Source: Nitrospirae bacterium RBG_13_39_12 (GTDB lineage: Bacteria > Nitrospirota > Thermodesulfovibrionia > Thermodesulfovibrionales > SM23-35). Taken from it: DNA of 5,878 nt. The stretch is taken from the NCBI GenBank assembly GCA_001805125.1, contig MHEF01000002.1, positions 6,459-12,336 on the forward strand, in the 5' to 3' direction. How positions within the stretch are numbered: position 1 is the first letter of the stretch; each line of letters opens with the position of its first letter. Positions 1 through 4,621 of this stretch are shown here, piece by piece. Position numbers and translations under genes: made by a program. The notes beneath the pieces were generated by a model, which saw nothing but the letters and a program-made list of their open reading frames with translations, ran no database searches and was not told the origin of the DNA.

Positions 1-129
1 GACAATGCCGCCGTATTTCTTATGTATCTCTGTCTGATTCGAGATAATATTAGATATTATCTTTGTCCCGTTTTCAACTACAGAGGCTGATGTATCGTCG
101 CACGATGTGTCTATCCCAAGGATGAGCAT
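1..129 (-). CDS. tsaD: TsaD (Gcp/YgjD/Kae1), tRNA t6A synthase subunit, N-terminal fragment
   Basis: Only the first 43 codons are in the window; the gene runs off the left edge. The reverse strand encodes MLILGIDTSCDDTSASVVEN followed by a stretch ending HKKYGGIV. This matches the start of the TsaD/Kae1 family (usual form ILGIETSCDET, later a Q-x-x-x-H-x-x-Y-GG block), the first strand and turn of the ASKHA ATPase fold. In the family, TsaD works with TsaB and TsaE to transfer threonylcarbamoyl from threonylcarbamoyl-AMP to A37 of ANN-decoding tRNAs in the cytoplasm. The metal-binding histidines lie beyond the edge. The ATG at 127-129 sits 8 nt after the lolA stop with no visible Shine-Dalgarno, so it is probably co-transcribed with lolA and translationally coupled to it. 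The family call rests on the N-terminal motif only, but that motif is distinctive. Confidence 0.92.
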   Translation of the reverse strand, partial: MLILGIDTSCDDTSASVVENGTKIISNIISNQTEIHKKYGGIV

Positions 130-137
130 CAGATATT

Positions 138-833
138 TTATTGATATATAGTTACGCTCTTTGGCAATGAAAGTTCAAACAAAGAGTCTTTTAGTCCTGT
201 ATTAATTTTTACATCCTTCAGTACTATCTCTACCCTGTTTGAACGGGAATCATTTATGGTAAAAGAATTTATGGGGAACTCATTTTCAGAAGGCTCTATC
301 TCAACAGATATTATACTTCCCATCGGGTTTTTGGGTTTCAATATCAGACGGTCCTTTTCTTTCGATACGTGGAATTCTTCGTTAATCCTTCCAAATCCGT
401 TCAATAGTGCGATCGGTGCCTGGCCATATGTATCTTTATCAAATTTACCCCTGAATGCCTGTTTTTCTTTTTTCTGGTATATAAATATGTCGCCGTTATT
501 GATAATAACCTCCTGCGCCATGTCTCCTTTATAATCCCATTTCATTTTCAGAGGCGTTTTTATAAAAAACTCACCTTCATACGTATCAGTACGCTTGAGG
601 TCTTTTATATGGCTTTTCTGAACAAAACCACCCTTTATATCTTTGATGTTCTCATATGCTTTCTGTATTTTTGTTATGTCTTCCTTACAGGATGAGGCTG
701 AGATAGAAACAGAACAAAGTGAAAACTGGAAAAAGAGAAGTGAAAAGACACAGACTGCGAAAGGCAGGAGACGGAATTTCATCTGTTTGCAAATTATCTT
801 TTTAATTATTTTTACTTTTCCCATTATATGCAA
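138..833 (-). CDS. lolA: LolA, periplasmic outer-membrane lipoprotein chaperone
   Basis: Predicted LolA-family carrier, which takes outer-membrane lipoproteins from the LolCDE ABC transporter across the periplasm. The protein has an N-terminal signal sequence (basic stretch, then a hydrophobic core LLPFAVCVFSLLFF, ending near ISASS). The LolA fold follows: an early helix ITKIQKAYENIKDIKGGFVQ, then YEGEFFIKTPLKMKWDY, an INNGDIFIYQ strand and GQAPIALLNGFGRINEEF. Length (231 aa with the longest start) is normal. Three starts are possible: TTG at 833, ATG at 824 and ATG at 782. A strong AAGGAGG lies at about 839-845, 5 nt before the TTG but 14 nt before the first ATG, while the ATG at 782 has no ribosome site. 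The TTG is therefore best by spacing, although the 782 start would give the most typical signal peptide. The gene is followed after 8 nt by tsaD. The family call is confident; the start is not. Confidence 0.88.
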   Translation of the reverse strand: MHIMGKVKIIKKIICKQMKFRLLPFAVCVFSLLFFQFSLCSVSISASSCKEDITKIQKAYENIKDIKGGFVQKSHIKDLKRTDTYEGEFFIKTPLKMKWDYKGDMAQEVIINNGDIFIYQKKEKQAFRGKFDKDTYGQAPIALLNGFGRINEEFHVSKEKDRLILKPKNPMGSIISVEIEPSENEFPINSFTINDSRSNRVEIVLKDVKINTGLKDSLFELSLPKSVTIYQ

Positions 834-838
834 AAAAG

Positions 839-845
839 CCTCCTT
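839..845 (-). promoter_or_regulatory. Shine-Dalgarno site deciding the lolA start
   Basis: The reverse strand reads ACAAGGAGGCTTTTTTG. The AAGGAGG is 5 nt from a TTG codon (831-833) and 14 nt from the next in-frame ATG (822-824). This spacing favours the TTG, but ATG initiation at 824 cannot be excluded. Confidence 0.6.
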
Positions 846-861
846 GTTTTTTATTTAATTA

Positions 862-891
862 AGCATACCATATAGAAATTTTCATTAACAA
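862..891 (-). promoter_or_regulatory. Possible sigma-70 promoter of lolA-tsaD
   Basis: On the reverse strand, TTGTTA (886-891) is followed after 18 nt by TATGCT (862-867), each 4 of 6 to consensus. A start near 854 would give a short leader that just includes the Shine-Dalgarno at 839-845. It is plausible from position and match, but AT-rich spacers give such matches by chance. Confidence 0.35.
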
Positions 892-1015
892 TATAATTAC
901 CGCAGGTCCTTTTACATCAGGAAGAAAAAATACAGTGTCCCGGTGCACAGATTCTGATAAGATGATAGAATATAAAACAGAGTCTTTTCGAGTCCCGAAC
1001 TCGCTTAGGGGCATG

Positions 1016-1077
1016 GCAATCCTGCGGAAACATTGAGATTGCTTCTTTTCAATAGCAATGAAAAATTATATTGCTGT
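1016..1077. repeat. Two small inverted repeats in the lolA / DUF2007-like spacer
   Basis: The 283-bp spacer 834-1116 holds no credible gene. It contains GCAATC (1016-1021) paired with GATTGC (1037-1042) around a 15-nt loop, and AGCAAT (1054-1059) paired with ATTGCT (1070-1075), extendable to about 8 pairs with one wobble. A further CGAGT/ACTCG hairpin lies just upstream (about 990-1004). The shared GCAAT core is suggestive, but the stems are short and their function is unknown. They could be part of the leader or control region for the gene starting at 1117. Confidence 0.35.
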
Positions 1078-1116
1078 ATTTGGGTGTAAGATAATTAGAG
1101 ATTTTAGAAAAACAAT

Positions 1117-1392
1117 ATGCCACGACGGCTGCCTGAAGAATTAGAAGGTAAAGACCTTGTTCCTATTTGCATGGCTTCAAAACTTGGCGATGCTAAAAAG
1201 GTTGAATCTGTCTTTGATGAAGCGAATATTGATTATACTTTTGAAATCACGCCGATTATCGGAAAAAGCATTATGAGTATATTATTCGGTGGAGCTAAAA
1301 ATGGTGTCATGTTTTTAGTCTCCTCGGAACAGTATGATTTTTGCAGGAGTTTATTGGAAAACGCAGGATTTCCAGAACTCATTATTGGATAA
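1117..1392 (+). CDS. Small DUF2007-like protein of unknown function
   Basis: This is a 91-residue soluble protein with no signal peptide or membrane segment. After a short basic/acidic leader (MPRRLPEELEGKD) it reads LVPICMASKLGDAKKVESVFDE-type sequence (about residues 14-35), then NIDYTFEI, a hydrophobic segment (about 50-68), and a final helix EQYDFCRSLLENAGF (71-85). The pattern of a strand, an alpha helix packed with A/K/E, a short 'deficient partner' strand and a C-terminal LLENAG helix resembles the DUF2007 'putative signal transducing protein' family (ferredoxin-like fold). That resemblance is remembered, not computed, and the family has no firm biochemical role. The ribosome binding site is weak (only AGAAAAAC before the ATG). 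The reverse-strand frame over the same bases looks like a shadow. It stands alone between two spacers, so context does not suggest a function. Confidence 0.7.
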   Translation: MPRRLPEELEGKDLVPICMASKLGDAKKVESVFDEANIDYTFEITPIIGKSIMSILFGGAKNGVMFLVSSEQYDFCRSLLENAGFPELIIG

Positions 1393-1489
1393 GAATTAAA
1401 TTGATAAAACGGAAACAAGCATATTTTACAAAATCCTAAAAAAGGAATACTTATCCTCAAGAAGATTTTTAATATATTCATATATGTGA

Positions 1490-1541
1490 TATAATTTTTA
1501 ATCATATCCTTGTCAAGAGTCTTTTCTTGTAAGAATATTAT
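1490..1541 (+). promoter_or_regulatory. Possible promoter region of the OmpA lipoprotein gene
   Basis: A perfect TATAAT lies at 1490-1495, but the hexamer 17 nt upstream (TTTTAA) is poor. A second candidate has a good TTGTCA at 1510-1515, with GAATAT after 17 nt or TATTAT after 20 nt (too long). One of these probably drives the gene at 1631, leaving a leader of roughly 90-130 nt. Sequence alone does not decide between them. Confidence 0.3.
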
Positions 1542-1574
1542 GTATTCAATGGAGGGGGGTGAACAGTAAAAAGT

Positions 1575-1588
1575 ACCGAAATATCGGT
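1575..1588 (+). other. Small hairpin in the OmpA-gene leader
   Basis: ACCGA (1575-1579) and TCGGT (1584-1588) pair around a 4-nt AATA loop, extendable by one G-U pair. It lies 42 nt before the ATG at 1631 and inside a possible 15-codon leader frame (GTG at 1559 to TAA at 1606, preceded by GGAGG at 1551-1555). A regulatory role is only possible, not shown. Confidence 0.3.
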
Positions 1589-1630
1589 GGGATTTTATTC
1601 ACTTAAAATCTTTGGTAAGGAGGCATTAAA

Positions 1631-2263
1631 ATGAAAATAACAGTTATGAAAAGATTTTTTATTGTAATTGCTCTGCTTTCATTCAGTCTGATCATCGGCT
1701 GTGCAGGCATGGAATTCGCACCCAAAAAGGGTGTTTTGTTTTACCATAAAGAACTGCCTGCAGCTGATAAGGCTGTAAAAGACGCTAAAAAGGCAGGCAG
1801 GGACACGGAATGTCCTGAGGATTATAAAGCTGCAAAGAGATTAAAGAAAAAAGCCTATGATACTTACTTGTCATGCAAGACTGAAAAAGGCAGAAAAATG
1901 GCCAAGGAGGCTGCTGAAAAGGCAAGAGATCTCTGTAAGACTGTGATAGTTAATTTTGACTTTGACATGTCAGTTATAAGAGAGGAAGACAAGGCAAAGC
2001 TAAAAGAGGTAATTGATTATGCCAAGAACAACCCGAAGATCAAGATTGTAATTGAAGGGCATACTGATTATACAGGCACAGAAGATTACAACCAGATGCT
2101 TTCTGACAGAAGGGCAATGGCAGTAAAAGAATACCTTGTCAAAGAAGGGGGCATCAGTAAAGCGAGGATCAGTTCTGTTGGATACAGTGAATTAGAACCT
2201 ATAGCTTCAAATGGTACACAGGAAGGCAGGGCAAAAAACAGAAGGGCTAAAGTGCACTATTAA
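1631..2263 (+). CDS. OmpA-family outer-membrane lipoprotein
   Basis: This is a 210-residue lipoprotein that probably tethers the outer membrane to peptidoglycan. The signal peptide ends in a lipobox IIGC, with the lipidated cysteine at residue 24 and Ala at +2, which fits outer-membrane sorting. A charged helical linker (about 45-103) carries three cysteines at 61, 82 and 102 (ECPEDY, LSCK, DLCK). The OmpA-like peptidoglycan-binding domain spans about 106-210: VNFDFDMSVI, then IEGHTDYTGT, LSDRRAMAVKEYL, ISSVGYSELEPIA and AKNRRAKVHY. Asp146 of GHTD and Arg161, spaced 15 apart as in characterised OmpA domains, are the expected diaminopimelate-binding pair. It ends at the NRRAKVHY strand, a few residues shorter than many homologues. 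The Shine-Dalgarno AAGGAGG (1617-1623) is 7 nt before the ATG, suggesting high expression. Pal is an alternative name, but no tol genes are adjacent, so I give no symbol. Confidence 0.94.
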   Translation: MKITVMKRFFIVIALLSFSLIIGCAGMEFAPKKGVLFYHKELPAADKAVKDAKKAGRDTECPEDYKAAKRLKKKAYDTYLSCKTEKGRKMAKEAAEKARDLCKTVIVNFDFDMSVIREEDKAKLKEVIDYAKNNPKIKIVIEGHTDYTGTEDYNQMLSDRRAMAVKEYLVKEGGISKARISSVGYSELEPIASNGTQEGRAKNRRAKVHY

Positions 2264-2284
2264 TCTGAATGAGAGAGACTGTAA

Positions 2285-2334
2285 GGGGCAGGGCAAATCA
2301 TTTTTATCATATATCAAATGAAGGCCCCTGCCCC
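2285..2334 (+). terminator. Terminator-like hairpin behind the OmpA lipoprotein gene
   Basis: GGGGCAGGG (2285-2293) is perfectly complementary to CCCTGCCCC (2326-2334), giving a 9-bp GC-rich stem. The 32-nt loop contains an inner CATTT/AAATG pairing (2299-2303 with 2316-2320). ATTGTTT follows, so the U-tract is short and interrupted. It begins 21 nt after the stop. The likely role is transcription end or 3'-end protection of the lipoprotein mRNA. Confidence 0.5.
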
Positions 2335-2450
2335 ATTGTTTAAATGAACAGTAGAATAAAGGAGTTCCTGCAGGGGAAAAGTAATTTCCTGTTATGATGT
2401 ATTAAAGATACTAAAAAGTAATTTTGCCCTGGATTATTAAGGCATTTAAG

Positions 2451-2831
2451 TTATTTTTTGTTGTACTTTATTGTAATTTCGTAATCAATACTTGCATGAC
2501 CGGAGGAAAGGGTATCACTTTTACCGTTACAAACGAGTTTTCCCTTCACAGACTTATTACGTTTTTTAATCATGCCGGTGATAACTGATGTCAGGTCAAA
2601 ACCGCCGTCAAGACAGCCCTTCATCATACAATCCATATTGAAATAAGCATGCCGTGAGGGCCAGAAATTGATATTGCGTACCATCATAACCGGATTAACT
2701 GCTTTCTGATAATAGGTCATATTAACTACTATGTCCGAAACTTCAGGAAAGCGTTCAGATAACAAACCAGCTTCAAGTCTGAGTTGTTTCTTCAGTTCCA
2801 TGTTTTCCAGATAATTTTGTTTATTAACCAT
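2451..2831 (-). CDS. Small conserved-looking protein of unknown function, linked to cspA
   Basis: I do not recognise a named family. The 126-residue soluble protein has no signal peptide or membrane segment. The N-terminal third is a charged helix (YLENMELKKQLRLEAGLLSERF, residues about 8-28). Then come a likely strand and turn (VSDIVVNMTYYQKAVNP), a patch with His61, Cys68 and Cys73 (HAYFNMDCMMKGC), a GGFDLTSVITGMIKKR helix (76-91), and a strand-rich tail with Cys101 and His112 ending DYEITIKYNKK. Cys68, Cys73, Cys101 and His61 or His112 could form a metal site, but this is inference. The ATG follows GAGGT by 3 nt. The gene lies 53 nt downstream of cspA on the same strand behind a 12-bp hairpin, so it may be the second cistron of a cold-shock transcript. 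Coding nature is supported by the ribosome site, the protein-like composition and the gene order. Confidence 0.78.
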   Translation of the reverse strand: MVNKQNYLENMELKKQLRLEAGLLSERFPEVSDIVVNMTYYQKAVNPVMMVRNINFWPSRHAYFNMDCMMKGCLDGGFDLTSVITGMIKKRNKSVKGKLVCNGKSDTLSSGHASIDYEITIKYNKK

Positions 2832-2844
2832 TTTACCTCGGAAT

Positions 2845-2878
2845 ACATAAGGCCCCTGTTTTTAACGGGGCCTTATGT
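2845..2878 (-). other. Perfect 12-bp intercistronic hairpin between cspA and the downstream gene
   Basis: ACATAAGGCCCC (2845-2856) pairs without mismatch with GGGGCCTTATGT (2867-2878) around a 10-nt loop. On the transcribed (minus) strand it starts 6 nt after the cspA stop and ends 5 nt before the GAGGT ribosome site of the next gene. Neither side has a U-tract, so it is a poor intrinsic terminator. It fits better as an mRNA-stabilising or processing structure that keeps cspA more abundant than its partner, or one that modulates translation of the second cistron. A partial terminator is the main alternative. Confidence 0.7.
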
Positions 2879-2884
2879 CGTCAA

Positions 2885-3085
2885 TTATTGTTTAGTTACA
2901 TTAATTGCCTTGAGACCTTTTGCGCCCTGTTCAATATCAAAGGTGACCATATCACCTTCGGAAAGGGACTTAAATCCGTTGCCTTGAATGGAAGAATAGT
3001 GGACGAAGACGTCGGTGCCGTCTTCTCTTGTGATGAAGCCAAAGCCCTTGGATTCGTTGAACCACTTAACAGTTCCTTTGCTCAT
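2885..3085 (-). CDS. cspA: CspA-family cold-shock protein (RNA chaperone)
   Basis: This is a complete 66-residue single cold-shock domain. The order is MSKGTVKWFNESKGFGFI with Trp8, the RNP1 motif KGFGFI at 13-18 (Phe15, Phe17), the RNP2 motif VFVHY at 26-30 (Phe27, His29), then SSIQGNGFKSL, GDMVTFDIEQG and KGLKAINVTK. Length and motifs are canonical. These proteins bind single-stranded RNA and DNA in the cytoplasm and melt mRNA structure. Cold induction is common but not universal, so the name cspA is used in the family sense. A near-perfect Shine-Dalgarno AAGGAGGT (3091-3098) lies 5 nt before the ATG, implying strong translation. The upstream leader contains a terminator-like hairpin (3129-3168), and a second hairpin follows the stop before the unknown gene at 2451-2831. 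Confidence 0.97.
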   Translation of the reverse strand: MSKGTVKWFNESKGFGFITREDGTDVFVHYSSIQGNGFKSLSEGDMVTFDIEQGAKGLKAINVTKQ

Positions 3086-3128
3086 TTTTTACCTCCTTGC
3101 TTTAAAAATAAAATCTCAGGATGACAAA

Positions 3129-3168
3129 TAAAAAGACCACAAAGCTTTAAGTCTTTGTGGTCTTTTTA
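3129..3168 (-). terminator. Terminator-like 16-bp hairpin in the cspA leader (possible attenuator)
   Basis: The arm 3129-3144 (core AAGACCACAAAG) pairs perfectly with 3153-3168 (core CTTTGTGGTCTT), giving 16 bp with an 8-nt loop. The A-run and T-run flanks make it terminator-like on both strands. On the minus strand it is followed by a U-rich tail (UUUUUAUUUG) and lies 43 nt before the cspA ATG. No gene on either strand ends at it, which is odd for an ordinary terminator. The likeliest explanations are a premature terminator in the cspA 5' leader or the end of a small unrecognised RNA from 3170-3430. Confidence 0.65.
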
Positions 3169-3204
3169 AGTACAAAAACTCTGAAACTCCTTCGTTAAAT
3201 TACC

Positions 3205-3235
3205 ATATATAGTAACAAAATGCAACAAATTGCAG
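3205..3235 (-). promoter_or_regulatory. Possible cspA promoter
   Basis: On the reverse strand TATATAT (3205-3211) is a fair -10 box, with a weak -35 such as CTGCAA (3230-3235) after 18 nt. A start near 3199 would give a leader of about 113 nt, long as is usual for cold-shock genes and including the hairpin at 3129-3168. The -35 match is poor, so this is tentative. Confidence 0.28.
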
Positions 3236-3272
3236 GTTTTTTTAGTAGCACGGACTTGTTTTTTGTTTCTCG

Positions 3273-3287
3273 TGACTTGCAAGGTCA
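3273..3287. repeat. Imperfect palindrome with AAGGTCA half-site
   Basis: TGACTTGCAAGGTCA is a near-palindrome (TGAC..TTGCAA..GTCA). Its right half AAGGTCA recurs as both arms of the hairpin at 3358-3382. It could be an operator-like site in the spacer between cspA and the acyltransferase gene; no regulator is evident in the window. Confidence 0.35.
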
Positions 3288-3328
3288 TTATTCAATGAAT
3301 AAATATGCGGGTAATTCTTTATCCCGAA

Positions 3329-3347
3329 ATAATTTTTAAAAAATTAT
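3329..3347. repeat. AT-only inverted repeat
   Basis: ATAATTTTT (3329-3337) and AAAAATTAT (3339-3347) are exact inverted copies around one base. It is preceded by a CGGG/CCCG pairing (3308-3311 with 3323-3326). All-AT composition means low significance; it may mark a melted or promoter-like region before the acyltransferase gene. Confidence 0.35.
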
Positions 3348-3357
3348 CACCTCTATC

Positions 3358-3382
3358 TGACCTTCGATCAAGAGGAAGGTCA
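3358..3382 (+). repeat. 8-bp inverted repeat upstream of the acyltransferase gene
   Basis: TGACCTTC (3358-3365) pairs exactly with GAAGGTCA (3375-3382) around a 9-nt loop. It lies 58 bp before the ATG at 3441 and repeats the heptamer seen at 3281-3287. It could be an operator for a dimeric regulator or a leader hairpin. The rest of the 355-bp divergent spacer 3086-3440 shows no gene. Confidence 0.45.
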
Positions 3383-3440
3383 AAATGTGGACAAGATTTG
3401 CACCTTTTAATCATCCATATCTTGTAAACTAGAAAAATAG

Positions 3441-4577
3441 ATGAAAAGGATACCACAATTAGATGGTATTAGAGGATTAGCCATTTTTCTGGTTTTAATC
3501 TGGCATTATTACGTGTTTTTGCCGACACCTGAAATGGGGCCTGTTAATACATTCTTCAAAAAAATATTTATTTTAAGCTGGAGCGGAGTTGATCTTTTTT
3601 TTGTGTTATCAGGCTTTTTGATTGGAGGAATTTTATTAGACAACAGATCAGCAAAGAATTACTATTACACTTTTTATTTCAGGCGCATATGCAGGATCAT
3701 GCCTCTGTATTTTGTTCTCATCATTCCTTTTATATTAGTGTACCTATCCAATGCATGGCAGAATATGCCAGTTCTGGGGTGGATTTTTAATAGCCCTTTG
3801 CCATTGTGGTCTTATGCCACTTTTACCCAAAATTTCTTCGTGATAAATGACGGATCATTCGGTGCAAACGGTCTTGGAGTTACATGGTCACTGGCGATTG
3901 AAGAACAATTCTACCTGATCCTTCCATTCTTAATCCGCTTTGTGTCGAAGGCCAGATTGCCTTATGTTTTTATTTCATTGATAATTGCAGCTCCCCTGTT
4001 CCGAACGATATTATTATTCATTTATCCAACCGGAGCGTTCGCGGGATTTGTTCTTTTACCTGGAAGAATGGATGCATTATTTTTTGGAGTTTTAGGCGCA
4101 TGGATTTTAAGACAGGATAATATACGCAGTCTTTTGACACGTAATCTCAGGTTTATATTCGCTGCCATGTTTTTATCCGGCTTGATAATACCATTCATAA
4201 CTTATCTGTATAGTAAACCCGGTGCACCGGCAGCCATGGTGCTGATGACGATTGGTTTTACCTGTATGTCAGCTTTTTTCCTGTGCTTGATTCTCGTTAG
4301 CATCCTGGGTAACAATAGAACGATTAGCAGAGTTTTAAGTATTAAACCCCTCCGCGGCCTGGGGATTGTATCATACTTCGTTTATTTATTCCATCTGGTT
4401 TTCCTTGGTCTTGGTCATGCCTTTATTCTGAATCAGAAGCCGCAAAATACAGATCTAACAAAAAGCATGGTTACTTTATTTTCACTGGTGTTGCTGTTGT
4501 CATTTGCTGTTTTATCCTGGTTTATTTTTGAGAGGCCATTTATAAAATACAGCCATCGAGTTGATTATGAGAAATAG
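3441..4577 (+). CDS. Acyltransferase-3 family integral membrane protein (OafA-like)
   Basis: This is a complete 378-residue polytopic inner-membrane protein of the acyltransferase 3 (OafA/YrhL, PF01757) family, which moves acyl groups, often acetyl, onto surface polysaccharides, lipids or antibiotics. The start IPQLDGIRGLAIFLVLIWHYY carries the family's R-x10-H motif (Arg11, His22). VDLFFVLSGFLIGG (50-63), FRRICRIMPLYFVL (80-93), TWSLAIEEQFYLILP (148-162), PGRMDALFFGVLGA (207-220), GIVSYFVYLFHLV (308-320) and the closing FERPFIKY (363-370) are the usual landmarks. About ten hydrophobic segments are visible. No fused SGNH domain is present. The ATG at 3441 fits the motif position, but the region before it (AAACTAGAAAAATAG) has no Shine-Dalgarno. 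No glycan-synthesis genes are adjacent, so the acceptor is unknown. The downstream gene is convergent with a 44-bp gap and no clear terminator. Confidence 0.94.
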   Translation: MKRIPQLDGIRGLAIFLVLIWHYYVFLPTPEMGPVNTFFKKIFILSWSGVDLFFVLSGFLIGGILLDNRSAKNYYYTFYFRRICRIMPLYFVLIIPFILVYLSNAWQNMPVLGWIFNSPLPLWSYATFTQNFFVINDGSFGANGLGVTWSLAIEEQFYLILPFLIRFVSKARLPYVFISLIIAAPLFRTILLFIYPTGAFAGFVLLPGRMDALFFGVLGAWILRQDNIRSLLTRNLRFIFAAMFLSGLIIPFITYLYSKPGAPAAMVLMTIGFTCMSAFFLCLILVSILGNNRTISRVLSIKPLRGLGIVSYFVYLFHLVFLGLGHAFILNQKPQNTDLTKSMVTLFSLVLLLSFAVLSWFIFERPFIKYSHRVDYEK

Positions 4578-4621
4578 CCAGCTTAAATTGAAAGGGATTC
4601 CATTGATTGCATGAACAGGGT

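Noticed and set aside
684..698. Reading LolA as a lipoprotein (ASSC before the mature sequence)
   Set aside because: The lipobox is poor (Ala at -3, Ser at -2 and -1) and LolA is normally a soluble periplasmic protein; signal peptidase I cleavage is more likely.
256..858. Plus-strand open frames opposite lolA (256-534 and 643-858)
   Set aside because: They lie antisense to a clearly recognisable LolA, lack ribosome sites and give no family-like sequence.
986..1046. A tRNA-like or structured RNA in the spacer (CGAGT..ACTCG and GCAATC..GATTGC)
   Set aside because: No T-loop (GTTCRA) or cloverleaf spacing could be found, only short isolated stems.
1233..1505. Minus-strand open frame of 90 codons opposite the DUF2007-like gene
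   Set aside because: The composition is low-complexity (Ile/Phe/Lys-rich), there is no ribosome site, and it overlaps a better coding frame.
2420..2450. Terminator for the 126-residue gene (TGCC..GGCA on the minus strand)
   Set aside because: Only a 4-bp stem with a long loop; not enough to call.
2784..3124. Plus-strand open frames over cspA and its hairpin (2784-2987 and 2888-3124)
   Set aside because: They are antisense to an unmistakable cold-shock protein and cross the intercistronic hairpin.
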